From the NCBI RefSeq assembly GCF_038957035.1, contig NZ_CP152412.1, forward strand, positions 310,001 to 374,000: a stretch of 64,000 nt of DNA, in the 5' to 3' direction. The notes below the pieces were generated by a model. The model saw only the letters and a list, made by a program, of their open reading frames with translations. It was not told the DNA's origin and did not search any database. The translations under genes and the position numbers were made by a program. Shown one piece after another: positions 25,723-35,267 of this stretch. Numbering within the stretch: position 1 is the stretch's first letter; the number at the start of each line of letters is the position of its first letter. The DNA comes from Bradyrhizobium sp. B097. GTDB taxonomy: Bacteria > Pseudomonadota > Alphaproteobacteria > Rhizobiales > Xanthobacteraceae.

Positions 25723-25830
25723 CCGTCATCCTGAGGTGCGAGCGGAGCGAGCCTCGAAGGATAGACGGCCACCAGCCGGGCCGTGCATCCTTCGAGGCTC
25801 GCCGAAGGGGCTCGCACCTCAGGATGACGG
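25723..25830. repeat. Palindromic repeat, family A
   Basis: Complete copy, CCGTCATCCTGAGGTGCGAG to GCTCGCACCTCAGGATGACGG, followed by GTTTTTTCT. With the T-run it could terminate plus-strand transcription. With the cold-shock leader it accounts for the 389-bp gap 25,478-25,866. Confidence 0.85.
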
Positions 25831-25866
25831 GTTTTTTCTAGCGCTTCGGCGACATGCGTGCGTCGC

Positions 25867-28314
25867 TCACTCCGCCGCCGCTTCCGCTGACGGCTCGCCC
25901 TTCCAGCTCAGGATCTCCGCAGCGAGGATCGGGTGATTAAAACCCTTCAGCACGAGGTCGTCGATGGCGCGGCCTTCGACATGGGGTTCGACCATGCCGT
26001 AGACGCGGCGGCTCACCACGATCTGGCCGGCCTTGGCCTCGCCGCACAGCCGGGAGGCGAGGTTGGTGACGCTGCCGATCGCGGCATATTCCAGCCGCTG
26101 CTCGAAGCCGACCTGGCCGAGCGTGGCGTAGCCGAGCGCGATCCCGATGCCGAAGCCGAGGGTATGTCCGCGGTTACGCCACTTCTCGGTCAAAGGGCCG
26201 ACCGTGTCGCGCATCTCCACCGCCATCCGCACCGCGCGCGCGGTGTGGTCGGCGAGCTGGATCGGCGCGTTGAACAGGATCATCACGCCGTCGCCGGCAT
26301 ATTTGTCGAGCGTGCCTTCGTATTTGAAGATCAGCTTGCCGAGCGCGGCGTGATATTCGCGCAGCACGTTCATCGCCTCTTCCGGCTCGGTCGCCTCGGT
26401 GAAGGCGGTGAAGCCGCGCAGGTCGCAGAACACGACGGTGACCTCGCGCCGGTGGCTGTCGAGCAGGCCCTCGGGATTGTCGGAGGAGGCGATCAGCTGC
26501 GCCACCTGCGGCGCCAGGAAGCGCTCGAGCCTGCGGATGCGCTCGATCTCGCCGAGCTGGGTCTCGACCCGCTGCTCCAGCGACTTGTTCCAATCCTTGA
26601 GCTGCTCGGTCTGCTCGCGTAGCTTGTCGGCCTGCTCGCGCACGGTGGTGTTGGCTTGCTCCAGCGCGTGGCTCTTCTGGTCCACTTCGGTGAACAGCCG
26701 CGCATTGCGCATCGCCAGCACGGCCTGGTGCGCAAAAGTCTTCATCAGTCCGATCAGGCTCGCGGGGAAATCGCCGGCCGTCTTGCGCAGCACCACCAGC
26801 GAGCCGAGCACGCCCTGCTGATCGACCAGCGGCACGACAAGCACCGAGTGGAAGCCGGCGCCGACCACGACATCGCGCAGCGGATGATCGGGCGGATCAT
26901 CAGGGCTTGCGGCGAGATCAGGAAACGCCAGCGGCTCGCCCTTCGCCGCGGCCTCGCCGAGCGGGCTGTTCGCGGCGTCGATCGCGCGATGATGGCCCTC
27001 GGCTTCGGCGTCGATGCCGATCGATTGCGTCAGGTTGAACGTGCGGTGTGCGGCGTCGTAGCCATAGATCAGCACGGCGTCGGCATGGGTGATCTCGAGC
27101 GCGCGGGCGGCAACCGTCGGCAGCACGGCGTTGAGGTCGAGCGAGGACGCCACCGCGCGGCCGACCTCCTCCAGCACCTTCAGCTCGTTGATCGATTGCG
27201 CGAGGTCGCGGGTGCGCTCCTTCACCTTGCCTTCGAGGCCGGAATAGGTCTCGGCCAGCTGCGAGGCCATGCTGTTGAATTGCCCGGCGAGCTCTTCGAG
27301 CTCATCCGCGGTCTTCACCTCGATGCGGTGGCCGAAGTCGCCATCGCCGAGCCGCCGCGCGCCGGTGCGCAGCGCCGTGATCGGCACCAGCATGCGTCGC
27401 GCCAAAATCGTGCCGGCGATGATCGCGACCACGAGGCCGAGCGCGATCAAAAGCGCGATGCGCACCAGCTGGTCGCGGATCGGCGAGAGCGCCTGCGCGG
27501 TCGGCTGCTCGACAAACACGTGCCAGCCGAGGTCCGGCGCTGCGGTCGCGGTCGTCAGCACCGCGTTGCCGTCGACATCCTTGCCGGAGGCGATCCGTCT
27601 GCCGCTCGGCGACAGGACCGCCGCGACCTGCGGCAGCGCGGCGAGGTCCTTGCCGACCTCCGGGCCCTTCGACGAACTCGCCAGCACGCGACCCTTGGCG
27701 TCGACGAGATAGGCATAGGCCGTGCGGCCGATCTGGGAATCGCCGAAATAGTCGTTAAGGAAACGCAGGTCGATCTCGGCCACTGTGACGCCGGCATTGA
27801 AGCCGGAATGCTGCTCGCCGATCGACATATAGGGCCGCTCGTCGCGAAAATACGCCGGCGCGTAGGCGGTGCCGCGCTCGATCGCCTCGGTGAAGCGGAG
27901 GTCGCGGGAGAAGTCGGCGTTGGAATTCAGCGTGTAGGTCTGGCGCGACAGCCGCAGCACCTCGCGGCCCTGGCCGTTGATCAAAGTGAGCTGGTTCACC
28001 GCCGGCACCTGGCCGAGCAGCTGGGCATAGTCGGCGCGGCGCAGCTCGATCGTGTTGGAGGAGGCGCGGGTCACCCAGGAGATCTGCCGCTCGAGATCGG
28101 CGATCGACTGCTCGATGCGCTTGGCGGTGGCGTCCGCCTTCTCGCTCATCGCATCCGTCAGCGTGCTCCTGATGCCGCGATAGCTGATCCAGGTCTCGAG
28201 CGCGCCGTTGACCGCGAGCACGAACACGACGAGGCCGACCAGCGCGAGGACGTATTTGGCGAACAGGCCGCCGCGCAGGAACCAGTTCTTGCCCTTGTCC
28301 GGTGCCCCGTTCAT
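25867..28314 (-). CDS. Membrane-bound class III adenylate/guanylate cyclase with sensor, HAMP and GAF domains
   Basis: An 815-residue protein. Membrane segment at about 17-37, a periplasmic double-Cache-like sensor at about 45-280, a second membrane segment at 284-305, a HAMP domain at about 306-360, a GAF domain at about 390-535, a coiled coil (QADKLREQTEQLKDWNKSLE) and a C-terminal cyclase catalytic domain from about 625. The first metal Asp is in VVFCDLRGFTAFTE and the second in YAGDGVMILFNAP. It should make cAMP (or cGMP) in response to an outside ligand. A CRP-like regulator is encoded 2.4 kb away. Confidence 0.92.
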   Translation of the reverse strand: MNGAPDKGKNWFLRGGLFAKYVLALVGLVVFVLAVNGALETWISYRGIRSTLTDAMSEKADATAKRIEQSIADLERQISWVTRASSNTIELRRADYAQLLGQVPAVNQLTLINGQGREVLRLSRQTYTLNSNADFSRDLRFTEAIERGTAYAPAYFRDERPYMSIGEQHSGFNAGVTVAEIDLRFLNDYFGDSQIGRTAYAYLVDAKGRVLASSSKGPEVGKDLAALPQVAAVLSPSGRRIASGKDVDGNAVLTTATAAPDLGWHVFVEQPTAQALSPIRDQLVRIALLIALGLVVAIIAGTILARRMLVPITALRTGARRLGDGDFGHRIEVKTADELEELAGQFNSMASQLAETYSGLEGKVKERTRDLAQSINELKVLEEVGRAVASSLDLNAVLPTVAARALEITHADAVLIYGYDAAHRTFNLTQSIGIDAEAEGHHRAIDAANSPLGEAAAKGEPLAFPDLAASPDDPPDHPLRDVVVGAGFHSVLVVPLVDQQGVLGSLVVLRKTAGDFPASLIGLMKTFAHQAVLAMRNARLFTEVDQKSHALEQANTTVREQADKLREQTEQLKDWNKSLEQRVETQLGEIERIRRLERFLAPQVAQLIASSDNPEGLLDSHRREVTVVFCDLRGFTAFTEATEPEEAMNVLREYHAALGKLIFKYEGTLDKYAGDGVMILFNAPIQLADHTARAVRMAVEMRDTVGPLTEKWRNRGHTLGFGIGIALGYATLGQVGFEQRLEYAAIGSVTNLASRLCGEAKAGQIVVSRRVYGMVEPHVEGRAIDDLVLKGFNHPILAAEILSWKGEPSAEAAAE

Positions 28315-28450
28315 CCAGCCTCGTCCGTTCCCCTCCGATCAGTCGGGTGCGCCACTGTATCGCTGCTGTTTAGCACGGATCGGCCGGGCAAAGCGGGGCC
28401 TCCCGTCGCATGGTTAGCCCTGCATTCCGGCGGGGGATATCCGGGAATAT

Positions 28451-30514
28451 TCAGCGGTTGAACAGCTGACGCAGCACGTCGTTCATCGCGGGATTGTCGT
28501 GCTGTTCGGCGGTGTTGGCCGGCGGAGGGGCGGGCGGTGGCGCGGCCGCCGGCGGCGCGCCCGGGGTGGGCTGGGCCAGGCTGCGGCTCGGGCGGGAGGC
28601 GTTGCCCTGATTGAGGGTGGAGAGGCCCTGCTGCAGCAGGTTCCCGATGGTGTCGCCGAGCTGGCCGCCGAGCGGGTTGTTCTGGCCGGCGGCCGCACCG
28701 CCCGGAGCCTGACCCGTGCCGGGCTGCGCGCCGGTTCCGCCGCCCTGCACGCCGTTGAGGAGGTTGCTGAGCCCGTTGAGGCCTTGGTTCAAGCCTTGGC
28801 CATTCGCCCCGAACAGGCCCTTGCCCATCTCCTTGAGCTTGGCATAGGCGGCCTCTGGATTGTCGAGGATGCCCTGCATCTCCGGATAGATCCGCGGGGA
28901 CACCCAGGGCCCCTCGATCATCACGGGGATGCCGAGGCCGACCGGATTGCCGACGCGGCCCTGGCCCTCGGTGGTCATCACGAGCTGCGGCTCGACGCGG
29001 AACCCGATCTGGCGGGTGTTGAGATCGACGGTGCCGACCCCGCCCATCTTCACCAGCGGGCCGATCAGATTGAGGTCGGTGGTCACGGCCTGGCCCTTGT
29101 CGAGCTTGAACGAGGCCGAGAGCTGGCTGAGATCGGTCGACAGTGCCTCACTCTGCTGCCAGCCCGACAAGGTGCTGGTGGTGAGGTTGCGGATCATCTG
29201 CGCGACGTTGAGGCCGAGGATCTTGCCGTCCTGGAACACGACGAACGCGGTGCCGCCGAGATTGCCGACGATCGCGCGTGCGCTGCTGCCTTGCGAGGTC
29301 AGCGCGAACTTCGCCTGCATCTTGCCGTCGAGCTTGTCGAACTCGGCGAGGCTCTTCAGCAACGGCAGCGCGCGCACGCCGGCGAGATCGAGCCGCAGCG
29401 CGTAGGTCGGCGTAGCGGCCCGCGCGTCGATCGTGACGTCGCCATTGGCGATGCCCTCATAGGCGCCGAGATTGCCGAGCCGGGCCTTCAGCACGCCGCT
29501 GTCAACAGACGCATCGATTGCCGCCTGCACGAAGCGACCGTCGCCGACCACGAGCTCCGGCGTCGAGATGCGCGCCTGCGCGTCGACATAATTGAGCCCG
29601 CCAAGGTCGATCGGTGCGTTGCTCCAAATGTTGGTGCCCAATGGCTGCGCCGCATCGGGCTGGCTCGGCGTTAGCGCCATCGTCATGCGCTGGAAGTCGA
29701 GATCGAGCTTCACCAGCGGCTTGTTGCTGGCGAAGTCGACCGAGGCCCAGCCGGTGAAGCCGCCATCGCCGAGCGTGCCGGATACGCCGTTGAACATCAC
29801 CACCGTGCCGTTCAGGCGCACTTCGGCATTCGCCTTGACCGGCGCAGGCAACAAGTCAGGCGCGTCGATGCTGAACTCGGCCGGCACGCTCGAACGTTCC
29901 AGCGGCGCCTGCGGCGCGGTCGCGCGGATCTCGAACTTCAGCGGCTTGTCACTGGCGCGCGCATTGCCGGTGACGACGATCTTGCGGTCGCTGCCGATGG
30001 TCGCATCCGCATTGAGCGTCTCGATCCGGTTCTCGACCCGGTCGCGCACGTTGGAGAACACGATGGTGCCGCCGCTGACGCTGACATGCCGGATCGTGAT
30101 GCCACCGCGCTCGGAGGCGGAAGACTTCGCCGGCGGATTGTGATCTCGGGTGCGCTCGCGCTGCAACGGCAGATTGATCACCGGCTTGACGATCACGAGA
30201 TCGGTGATGTCGGGCTGGCCCGACCACAGGCTCGACAGCGTCATCTCGGCGTCGACCCGATCAGCCGCGAACCGGTTGTTGGCCTCGCGCTCGCGCGGGT
30301 CCTGCAACACGACGTCGCGCAGCGCCAGACTGACGGTCGGCCAGAGGCCAATCCTGGCGCCGCCATTGATGCTGAGCGTGTAGCCGGTCTCCCGCTCGAC
30401 CCGCTCGGTGATGGCCGATGTGAGGAACGAGGACGGGATCCCGACCGCGGCCACCAGCGCGATGATCACGATCACGACAGCGATGGCGGCCCCGGCGAAT
30501 TTTAGTGCTCTCAT
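28451..30514 (-). CDS. AsmA family protein
   Basis: A 687-residue protein with one N-terminal membrane segment (FAGAAIAVVIVIIALVAAVG) and the long beta-rich AsmA body: YTLSINGGARIGLWPTVSL near the start and GTAFVVFQDGKILGLNVAQMI at the C-terminal AsmA-like domain. The last 110 residues are a low-complexity Gly/Gln/Pro tail. AsmA proteins span the periplasm and help move phospholipids to, or keep, the outer membrane. It is transcribed away from the CRP-like gene. Confidence 0.88.
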   Translation of the reverse strand: MRALKFAGAAIAVVIVIIALVAAVGIPSSFLTSAITERVERETGYTLSINGGARIGLWPTVSLALRDVVLQDPREREANNRFAADRVDAEMTLSSLWSGQPDITDLVIVKPVINLPLQRERTRDHNPPAKSSASERGGITIRHVSVSGGTIVFSNVRDRVENRIETLNADATIGSDRKIVVTGNARASDKPLKFEIRATAPQAPLERSSVPAEFSIDAPDLLPAPVKANAEVRLNGTVVMFNGVSGTLGDGGFTGWASVDFASNKPLVKLDLDFQRMTMALTPSQPDAAQPLGTNIWSNAPIDLGGLNYVDAQARISTPELVVGDGRFVQAAIDASVDSGVLKARLGNLGAYEGIANGDVTIDARAATPTYALRLDLAGVRALPLLKSLAEFDKLDGKMQAKFALTSQGSSARAIVGNLGGTAFVVFQDGKILGLNVAQMIRNLTTSTLSGWQQSEALSTDLSQLSASFKLDKGQAVTTDLNLIGPLVKMGGVGTVDLNTRQIGFRVEPQLVMTTEGQGRVGNPVGLGIPVMIEGPWVSPRIYPEMQGILDNPEAAYAKLKEMGKGLFGANGQGLNQGLNGLSNLLNGVQGGGTGAQPGTGQAPGGAAAGQNNPLGGQLGDTIGNLLQQGLSTLNQGNASRPSRSLAQPTPGAPPAAAPPPAPPPANTAEQHDNPAMNDVLRQLFNR

Positions 30515-30641
30515 CTCGATATTCCAGCCCGGGCAGACAGGGTTCCGCCGCGGAAAGGCACGGCCGATCGCACGAGATTATCCCGCAAACGGGACCTCGC
30601 TCCAACGAGGTGAAAAATAATCCGTTACCAGCATGAACTTA

Positions 30642-30655
30642 TGTGACCTCTCACA
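30642..30655. promoter_or_regulatory. CRP/FNR-type palindrome TGTGA-N4-TCACA
   Basis: A perfect 5-bp inverted repeat TGTGA-CCTC-TCACA located 71 bp upstream of the CRP-like gene. Half-sites match CRP but the 4-base spacer is that of FNR sites. Autoregulation is possible. Confidence 0.4.
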
Positions 30656-30725
30656 CACTCTTATGAGGGTGATTGTTGCTAACCGGGCGGAGGGGACCGC
30701 TCGGATGGATTTGGAAGGCAATACA

Positions 30726-31400
30726 ATGAGCAAACAGGCCGAATTTGCGGTCATTCTGAAAATGAACCCTATGTTCGCCGATCTCGGTGCGGACGAATTG
30801 GCGCGGCTTTCCGGCCTCTGCCACACCCAGCAGCTCGCCGCCGGCGAGGTGCTGTTCCAGAAAGGCGATCCCGGCGATGCCCTGTTTGGGGTCCGCCGCG
30901 GCCAGATGCGCATCGAAACCGGTGCCTCCGACGGCAGCCGGCTCACGCTGAACTTCATGGGATCCGGCGACCTGTTCGGCGAAGTCGCCGTCCTCGACGG
31001 TCAGGAGCGCACCGCGGATGCGACCGCGGGCGAGCCCACCGAATTGTTCGTCCTGCGGCGGGAGGATTTCCTCGGCTTCCTCGAGCGCGAGCCGAAGGTC
31101 GCGGTCCGCCTGATCGAATTGCTGTGCCAGCGCATCCGCTGGCAGAGCGAGCGGATGGAAGAATCCGTGTTGCAACCGTTGCCGGTCCGCCTCGCACGCC
31201 GGCTGTGCGCGCTGGCCGAGGATTTCGGTTCCGAGGTGCACATCTCGCAGGAACAGCTCGGCATCTTCGTCGGCGCGGCGCGCGAGAGCGTCAACCGGCA
31301 GCTGCAGACCTGGCGCAAGGACGGCATCGTCGACCTGCAGCGCGGACGGATCATGTTGCACAACATGACCAAGCTGACGGCGGTCGCACGCAACGACTAA
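30726..31400 (+). CDS. Crp/Fnr-family transcriptional regulator (CRP-like)
   Basis: A 224-residue regulator with an N-terminal cyclic-nucleotide-binding beta-barrel (phosphate-binding cassette FGEVAVLDGQERTA, 84-97; E86, R95, T96) and a C-terminal winged helix. The recognition helix GAARESVNRQL (183-193) keeps the R-E-x-x-x-R set (R187, E188, R191) that in E. coli CRP reads TGTGA. There are no N-terminal cysteines for an FNR iron-sulfur cluster, so cAMP is the likelier signal. The ATG at 30,726 follows GGAAGG. Matching palindromes occur at 13,426, 30,642 and 45,795. Confidence 0.9.
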   Translation: MSKQAEFAVILKMNPMFADLGADELARLSGLCHTQQLAAGEVLFQKGDPGDALFGVRRGQMRIETGASDGSRLTLNFMGSGDLFGEVAVLDGQERTADATAGEPTELFVLRREDFLGFLEREPKVAVRLIELLCQRIRWQSERMEESVLQPLPVRLARRLCALAEDFGSEVHISQEQLGIFVGAARESVNRQLQTWRKDGIVDLQRGRIMLHNMTKLTAVARND

Positions 31401-31576
31401 ACGGTTGCATGCAACGCGCGCGCGAGGATCGCCGTCCTCTCGCGCGCCTTGCTTGCGAATGTTGACGCACTCCTGCCTAAAAGACTTGCTTGCATGAGGA
31501 GGCGGGTATCGCTTTCATCCGCGTGCCGGTCCTTGGGGTGACACCCAGCCTTGCTGGCCTCACGCCATCCACCTGC

Positions 31577-31614
31577 AAACCCCTGCGGTCTTTCCCGTTG
31601 ACCGCAGGGGTTTT
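31577..31614 (+). terminator. Rho-independent terminator
   Basis: AAACCCCTGCGGTC is mirrored exactly by GACCGCAGGGGTTT across a 10-base loop, followed by TG. It lies 177 bp after the CRP-like gene and 30 bp before the end of the convergent AraC gene, so it could serve both. Confidence 0.65.
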
Positions 31615-31644
31615 GCGTTCCGCAGGTGTGCGAAGCGAATTCGC

Positions 31645-32550
31645 CTACCTCATCACCACTTCGGGATTGGCCCAGCGCAGATACTGGCGCGGCGCGGCGC
31701 CGAGTTCGCGCTTGAACATCGCGGCGAACGCGCTCGGGCTGTCATAGCCGACGTCGAGCGCGACGCAGGTGACGGCCTCGCCGGCGCCGAGCCGCGCCAA
31801 CGCTTCGAGCAGCCGCACCCGCTGGCGCCAGGCCGCAAAGCTCTGTCCGGTCTCGCGCCGGAACAGACGCGTCAATGTTCGCCGGCTGAGCTGGCTGCGA
31901 TCGGCCCATTGGTCGAGCGTGAGATCGGAACTCGGATCGACCAGCACCGCTTCGCAGATCGCGGCGAGCCGCGGATCGGGCGGCACCTGCACATGCAACG
32001 ACACTTCGGGCATCCGGCCGATCTCATCGAGCAGGAAGTCGACCAGCCGGCCGTCGCGCCCTTCCGGATCGTAACGGGTCGGCATATGCACCGCTTCTTC
32101 CATCAGCGCTTCGACCAATGCGGAGACCCTGATCAGGCGGCAGGTTGCCGGCGCATTCCGCACGCGATCCGGCGTGACATAGATGGTCTGGATCTCGACC
32201 TCACCCCATGCACGCGATTGGTGCGCGACGCCGGCTGGAATCCACAGGCCATGGCCGGGCGGCACGACGAAATGGCCGCGCTCGGTCATCATCGAGGTCA
32301 CGCCTGCGGTCTGCAGGATGAATTGATCGCGGCGATGCGCGTGTCGCGCGCTCGTGCTTTCGTTCGGATAAGAGGCCGCCATCGCTGCGAGCGGCCGTTC
32401 GACCTGTTGCAGTTGTCCGGCATAATGCGCGGCGGCTACGGGACCGGATTGCTTGCGGCACACGCGCAAGCCGGCGGTGTCATTTCGTCGCGCTGCGACT
32501 TTCAAGTGTCGTGAGCTCCTGATCGATCGTCGTTTTCGCAGGGTGCTCAT
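31645..32550 (-). CDS. AraC-family transcriptional regulator
   Basis: A 301-residue regulator with an N-terminal cupin-like effector domain (GHFVVPPGHGLWIPAGVAHQ, about 92-111) and two C-terminal helix-turn-helix units (LTLDQWADRSQLSRRTLTRLF and VTCVALDVGYDSPSAFAAMFK). The start at 32,550 follows GGAAG. It is divergent from the ABC operon beginning at 32,692, which it may control, although cupin-type AraC proteins often regulate efflux or metabolic genes elsewhere. Confidence 0.9.
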   Translation of the reverse strand: MSTLRKRRSIRSSRHLKVAARRNDTAGLRVCRKQSGPVAAAHYAGQLQQVERPLAAMAASYPNESTSARHAHRRDQFILQTAGVTSMMTERGHFVVPPGHGLWIPAGVAHQSRAWGEVEIQTIYVTPDRVRNAPATCRLIRVSALVEALMEEAVHMPTRYDPEGRDGRLVDFLLDEIGRMPEVSLHVQVPPDPRLAAICEAVLVDPSSDLTLDQWADRSQLSRRTLTRLFRRETGQSFAAWRQRVRLLEALARLGAGEAVTCVALDVGYDSPSAFAAMFKRELGAAPRQYLRWANPEVVMR

Positions 32551-32691
32551 GCATCTTCCGGGCCAGTTGGCCCGATCGCGATGGTTGTTGTCCCCATTCA
32601 GGTAGCGCGGGATACGGCGTTTGGCAACAATGCCTCACCCCGCGACATTCGCCGAAATCGAATGCCTGACGCGCGGCGACGGAGAGGTCCG

Positions 32692-34269
32692 ATGAACAGA
32701 CGCGAATTCACCAAGGCGATGCTGGCCTGCGGTGCAGCCATCCCGTTCGGCATCACGCGGGCGGCGGGCCAGACCCGCGGTGGAACGCTCAACACCATCA
32801 TCCAGCCCGAGCCGCCGGTTCTGGTGACCGCGCTGAACCAGCAGCAGCCGACCCTGACGCTCGGCGGCAAAATCTATGAAGGCCTGCTGAAATACGGCGC
32901 CGACCTCAAGCCGATGCCCGGCATGGCGCAGTCCTGGGAGGTCTCGCCTGACGGCCTGACCTACACATTCAAGCTGTTTCCCGGCATCACCTTCCACGAC
33001 GGCAAGCCGATGACCTCGGAGGACGTGGTCTTCAGCTGCATGAAGCTGCTGGTGGAGACGCATCCGCGCGCGCGGCAGAACTTCGCCCGCGTGGCATCGG
33101 CCGAAGCGCCCGACCCGCTCACCGTCGTGTTCAAGCTGAAGCAGCCGTTCGCACCGTTCATCGGCTGTTTCGATTGCACCTCCGCGCCGATCGTGCCCAA
33201 GCACATCTACGACGGCACCGACTATCGCAAGAACCCGGAGAACGACAAGGCGATCGGCACCGGTCCCTTCAAGCTGAAGGAATGGGTGCGCGGCTCGCAC
33301 GTTCACCTCGTCCGCCACGATGGCTACTATCTGAAGGACGAGCCCTATCTCGACGAGATCGTCTACCGCGTGATTCCGGACGCGGCGTCGCGTGCGCTCG
33401 CGCTGGAGAACGGCACCGTGCAACTCGTGCAATGGTCCGACGTCGAATTCTATGACGTGCAGCGCTTCAAGGCGCAGAAGAACCTCGAATTCACCACCAA
33501 GGGCTACGAGTATTTCGCGCCGCATCAGTGGCTCGAGATGAACAACCGCATCGCGCCGATGAACGACAAGCGGTTCCGGCAGGCGGTGATGCACCTGATC
33601 GATCGCGAGGCGTTCAGCAAGCGCGTCTATTTCGGCAACGCCAAGATTGCGACCGGCCCGATCTCGTCGAAGACGCGGTTCTACGATCCGAACGTGAAGC
33701 GCTACGAGTTCTCCGTGGACAAGGCCAAGGCGCTGCTCGACGACATGGGATTGAAGGTCGGCGCCAACGGCAAGCGGGCCGAGATCAAGTACATCGTGCC
33801 GCCCTATGGCGAGTCCTATCAGCGCGCCGGCGAGTTCTTCCGCCAGAGCTTTGCACGCGTCGGCATCGACCTCGTGCTGGTCGGCACCGACATGGCCGGC
33901 TGGGCCGAGAAGGTCGGCAACTGGGATTACGAGATGACCCAGAACCTGCTCTACCAGCTCGGCGATCCCGCGCTCGGCGTGGCGCGCACCTATATCTCGT
34001 CGAACATCAAGAAGGGTATCCTGTTCTCGAACACGCAGGGCTATTCGAACCCGGAAGTCGACAAACTGTTCGACGAAGCCGCAATCACGCTCGATGAAGC
34101 CAAGCGCCAGGAGCTCTACAGCAAGGTGCAGCAGATCCTGGTCGAGGATGTGCCGGTGGCCTGGACGCTCGAGATCGAATATCCCATCATCTACGACAAG
34201 GCGTTCAAGAACATCGTGACCACGGGCATCGGCTCGCACGAAACCTTCGGGTCGGTCTACAAATCGTGA
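32692..34269 (+). CDS. ABC transporter substrate-binding protein, peptide/nickel family 5
   Basis: A 525-residue periplasmic binding protein. The ATG at 32,692 follows GGAGAGG and gives MNRREFTKAMLACGAAIPFG, a twin-arginine-like signal peptide. Family-5 features are IYEGLLKYGADLKPMPGMAQSW (split over 61-82), the SPDGLTYTFKL segment and FRQAVMHLIDREAF. Ligands of this family are di- or oligopeptides, nickel or opines. It starts a four-gene operon with overlapping genes. Confidence 0.9.
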   Translation: MNRREFTKAMLACGAAIPFGITRAAGQTRGGTLNTIIQPEPPVLVTALNQQQPTLTLGGKIYEGLLKYGADLKPMPGMAQSWEVSPDGLTYTFKLFPGITFHDGKPMTSEDVVFSCMKLLVETHPRARQNFARVASAEAPDPLTVVFKLKQPFAPFIGCFDCTSAPIVPKHIYDGTDYRKNPENDKAIGTGPFKLKEWVRGSHVHLVRHDGYYLKDEPYLDEIVYRVIPDAASRALALENGTVQLVQWSDVEFYDVQRFKAQKNLEFTTKGYEYFAPHQWLEMNNRIAPMNDKRFRQAVMHLIDREAFSKRVYFGNAKIATGPISSKTRFYDPNVKRYEFSVDKAKALLDDMGLKVGANGKRAEIKYIVPPYGESYQRAGEFFRQSFARVGIDLVLVGTDMAGWAEKVGNWDYEMTQNLLYQLGDPALGVARTYISSNIKKGILFSNTQGYSNPEVDKLFDEAAITLDEAKRQELYSKVQQILVEDVPVAWTLEIEYPIIYDKAFKNIVTTGIGSHETFGSVYKS

Positions 34270-35267
34270 CGCCACTCGGGAGCGCAGCGGCGATCGGGCT
34301 CCAGGCGATCAGCCGTATCGCGCAGCTCGTCGCCGTGATCCTCGTCATCGCGACGTTCAACTTCGTGCTGGTGCGGGCCGCCCCCGGCGACCCGGCGCAG
34401 GTCATGGCCGGGCAATCCGGCGCGTCCGATCCAAAACTGCTCGACGATCTGCGCAAGGAGTACGGGCTCGACAAGCCGTATTTCGTCCAGCTCGTGAGCC
34501 ACCTCGGCCGCGTTGTCAGCCTCGATCTCGGCTATTCCTATCGGCAGCGCCGCCCCGTCGTCGATCTGATCCTCGAACGGCTTCCGGCGACGCTGCTGCT
34601 GACGGTGACGGCGTTCTGTCTCGCGCTCCTGATCGGCATCGCGCTCGGCGCGCTGGCGGGGCTCGCGGCCGGCAGCGTGCTCGATACGGTGTTCACCGTG
34701 CTCTCGCTCGTGCTCTATGCGACGCCGGTGTTCTGGCTTGGCCTGATGCTGGTGCTGGTGTTCTCGGTGACGCTCGGCTGGCTGCCGCCGTTCGGCTACG
34801 AGACCATCAACGTCCAGCTTTCGCCGATCGCGCACGCGCTCGACATCATGAAGCACATGATCATGCCGGTCACCTCGCTGGCGGCGATCTATCTGGCGAT
34901 CTACGCGCGGCTGATGCGATCCTCGATCATCGAGGTGGCGCAACAGGATTTCATCAAGACGGCGCGCGCCAAGGGCCTGTCCGGAACGCGCATCGTGGTC
35001 GGCCATATGCTGCGCAATGCGCTGGTGCCGGTCGTCACCGTCGCCGGCATGCAGGCCGGCGCGCTGGTCGGCGGCGCCGTGGTGATCGAGACGGTGTTCG
35101 CCTGGCCCGGCCTTGGCCGCTTGACGTTTGAGGCGCTGTTGCAGCGCGACTATCCGGTCCTGCTCGGCATCTTCCTGATTCTCTCCATCGTCGTGATCGC
35201 GCTCAACCTCCTGACCGACCTGGTCTACCGGCTGATCGATCCGCGCATGACTACGGGAGCGGCGTGA
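34266..35267 (+). CDS. ABC transporter permease (DppB type)
   Basis: A 333-residue inner-membrane permease with six hydrophobic segments and the C-terminal GAVVIETVFAWPGLGRL typical of DppB/OppB. It begins with GTG at 34,266, overlapping the stop of the binding-protein gene by 4 bp, so translation is coupled. It pairs with the DppC-type permease that follows. Confidence 0.92.
   Translation: MTPLGSAAAIGLQAISRIAQLVAVILVIATFNFVLVRAAPGDPAQVMAGQSGASDPKLLDDLRKEYGLDKPYFVQLVSHLGRVVSLDLGYSYRQRRPVVDLILERLPATLLLTVTAFCLALLIGIALGALAGLAAGSVLDTVFTVLSLVLYATPVFWLGLMLVLVFSVTLGWLPPFGYETINVQLSPIAHALDIMKHMIMPVTSLAAIYLAIYARLMRSSIIEVAQQDFIKTARAKGLSGTRIVVGHMLRNALVPVVTVAGMQAGALVGGAVVIETVFAWPGLGRLTFEALLQRDYPVLLGIFLILSIVVIALNLLTDLVYRLIDPRMTTGAA

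Noticed and set aside
30642..30655. TGTGA-N4-TCACA as a certain CRP site
   Set aside because: The spacer is 4 rather than 6 bases, so it is listed only as a possible site for the CRP/FNR-type regulator.
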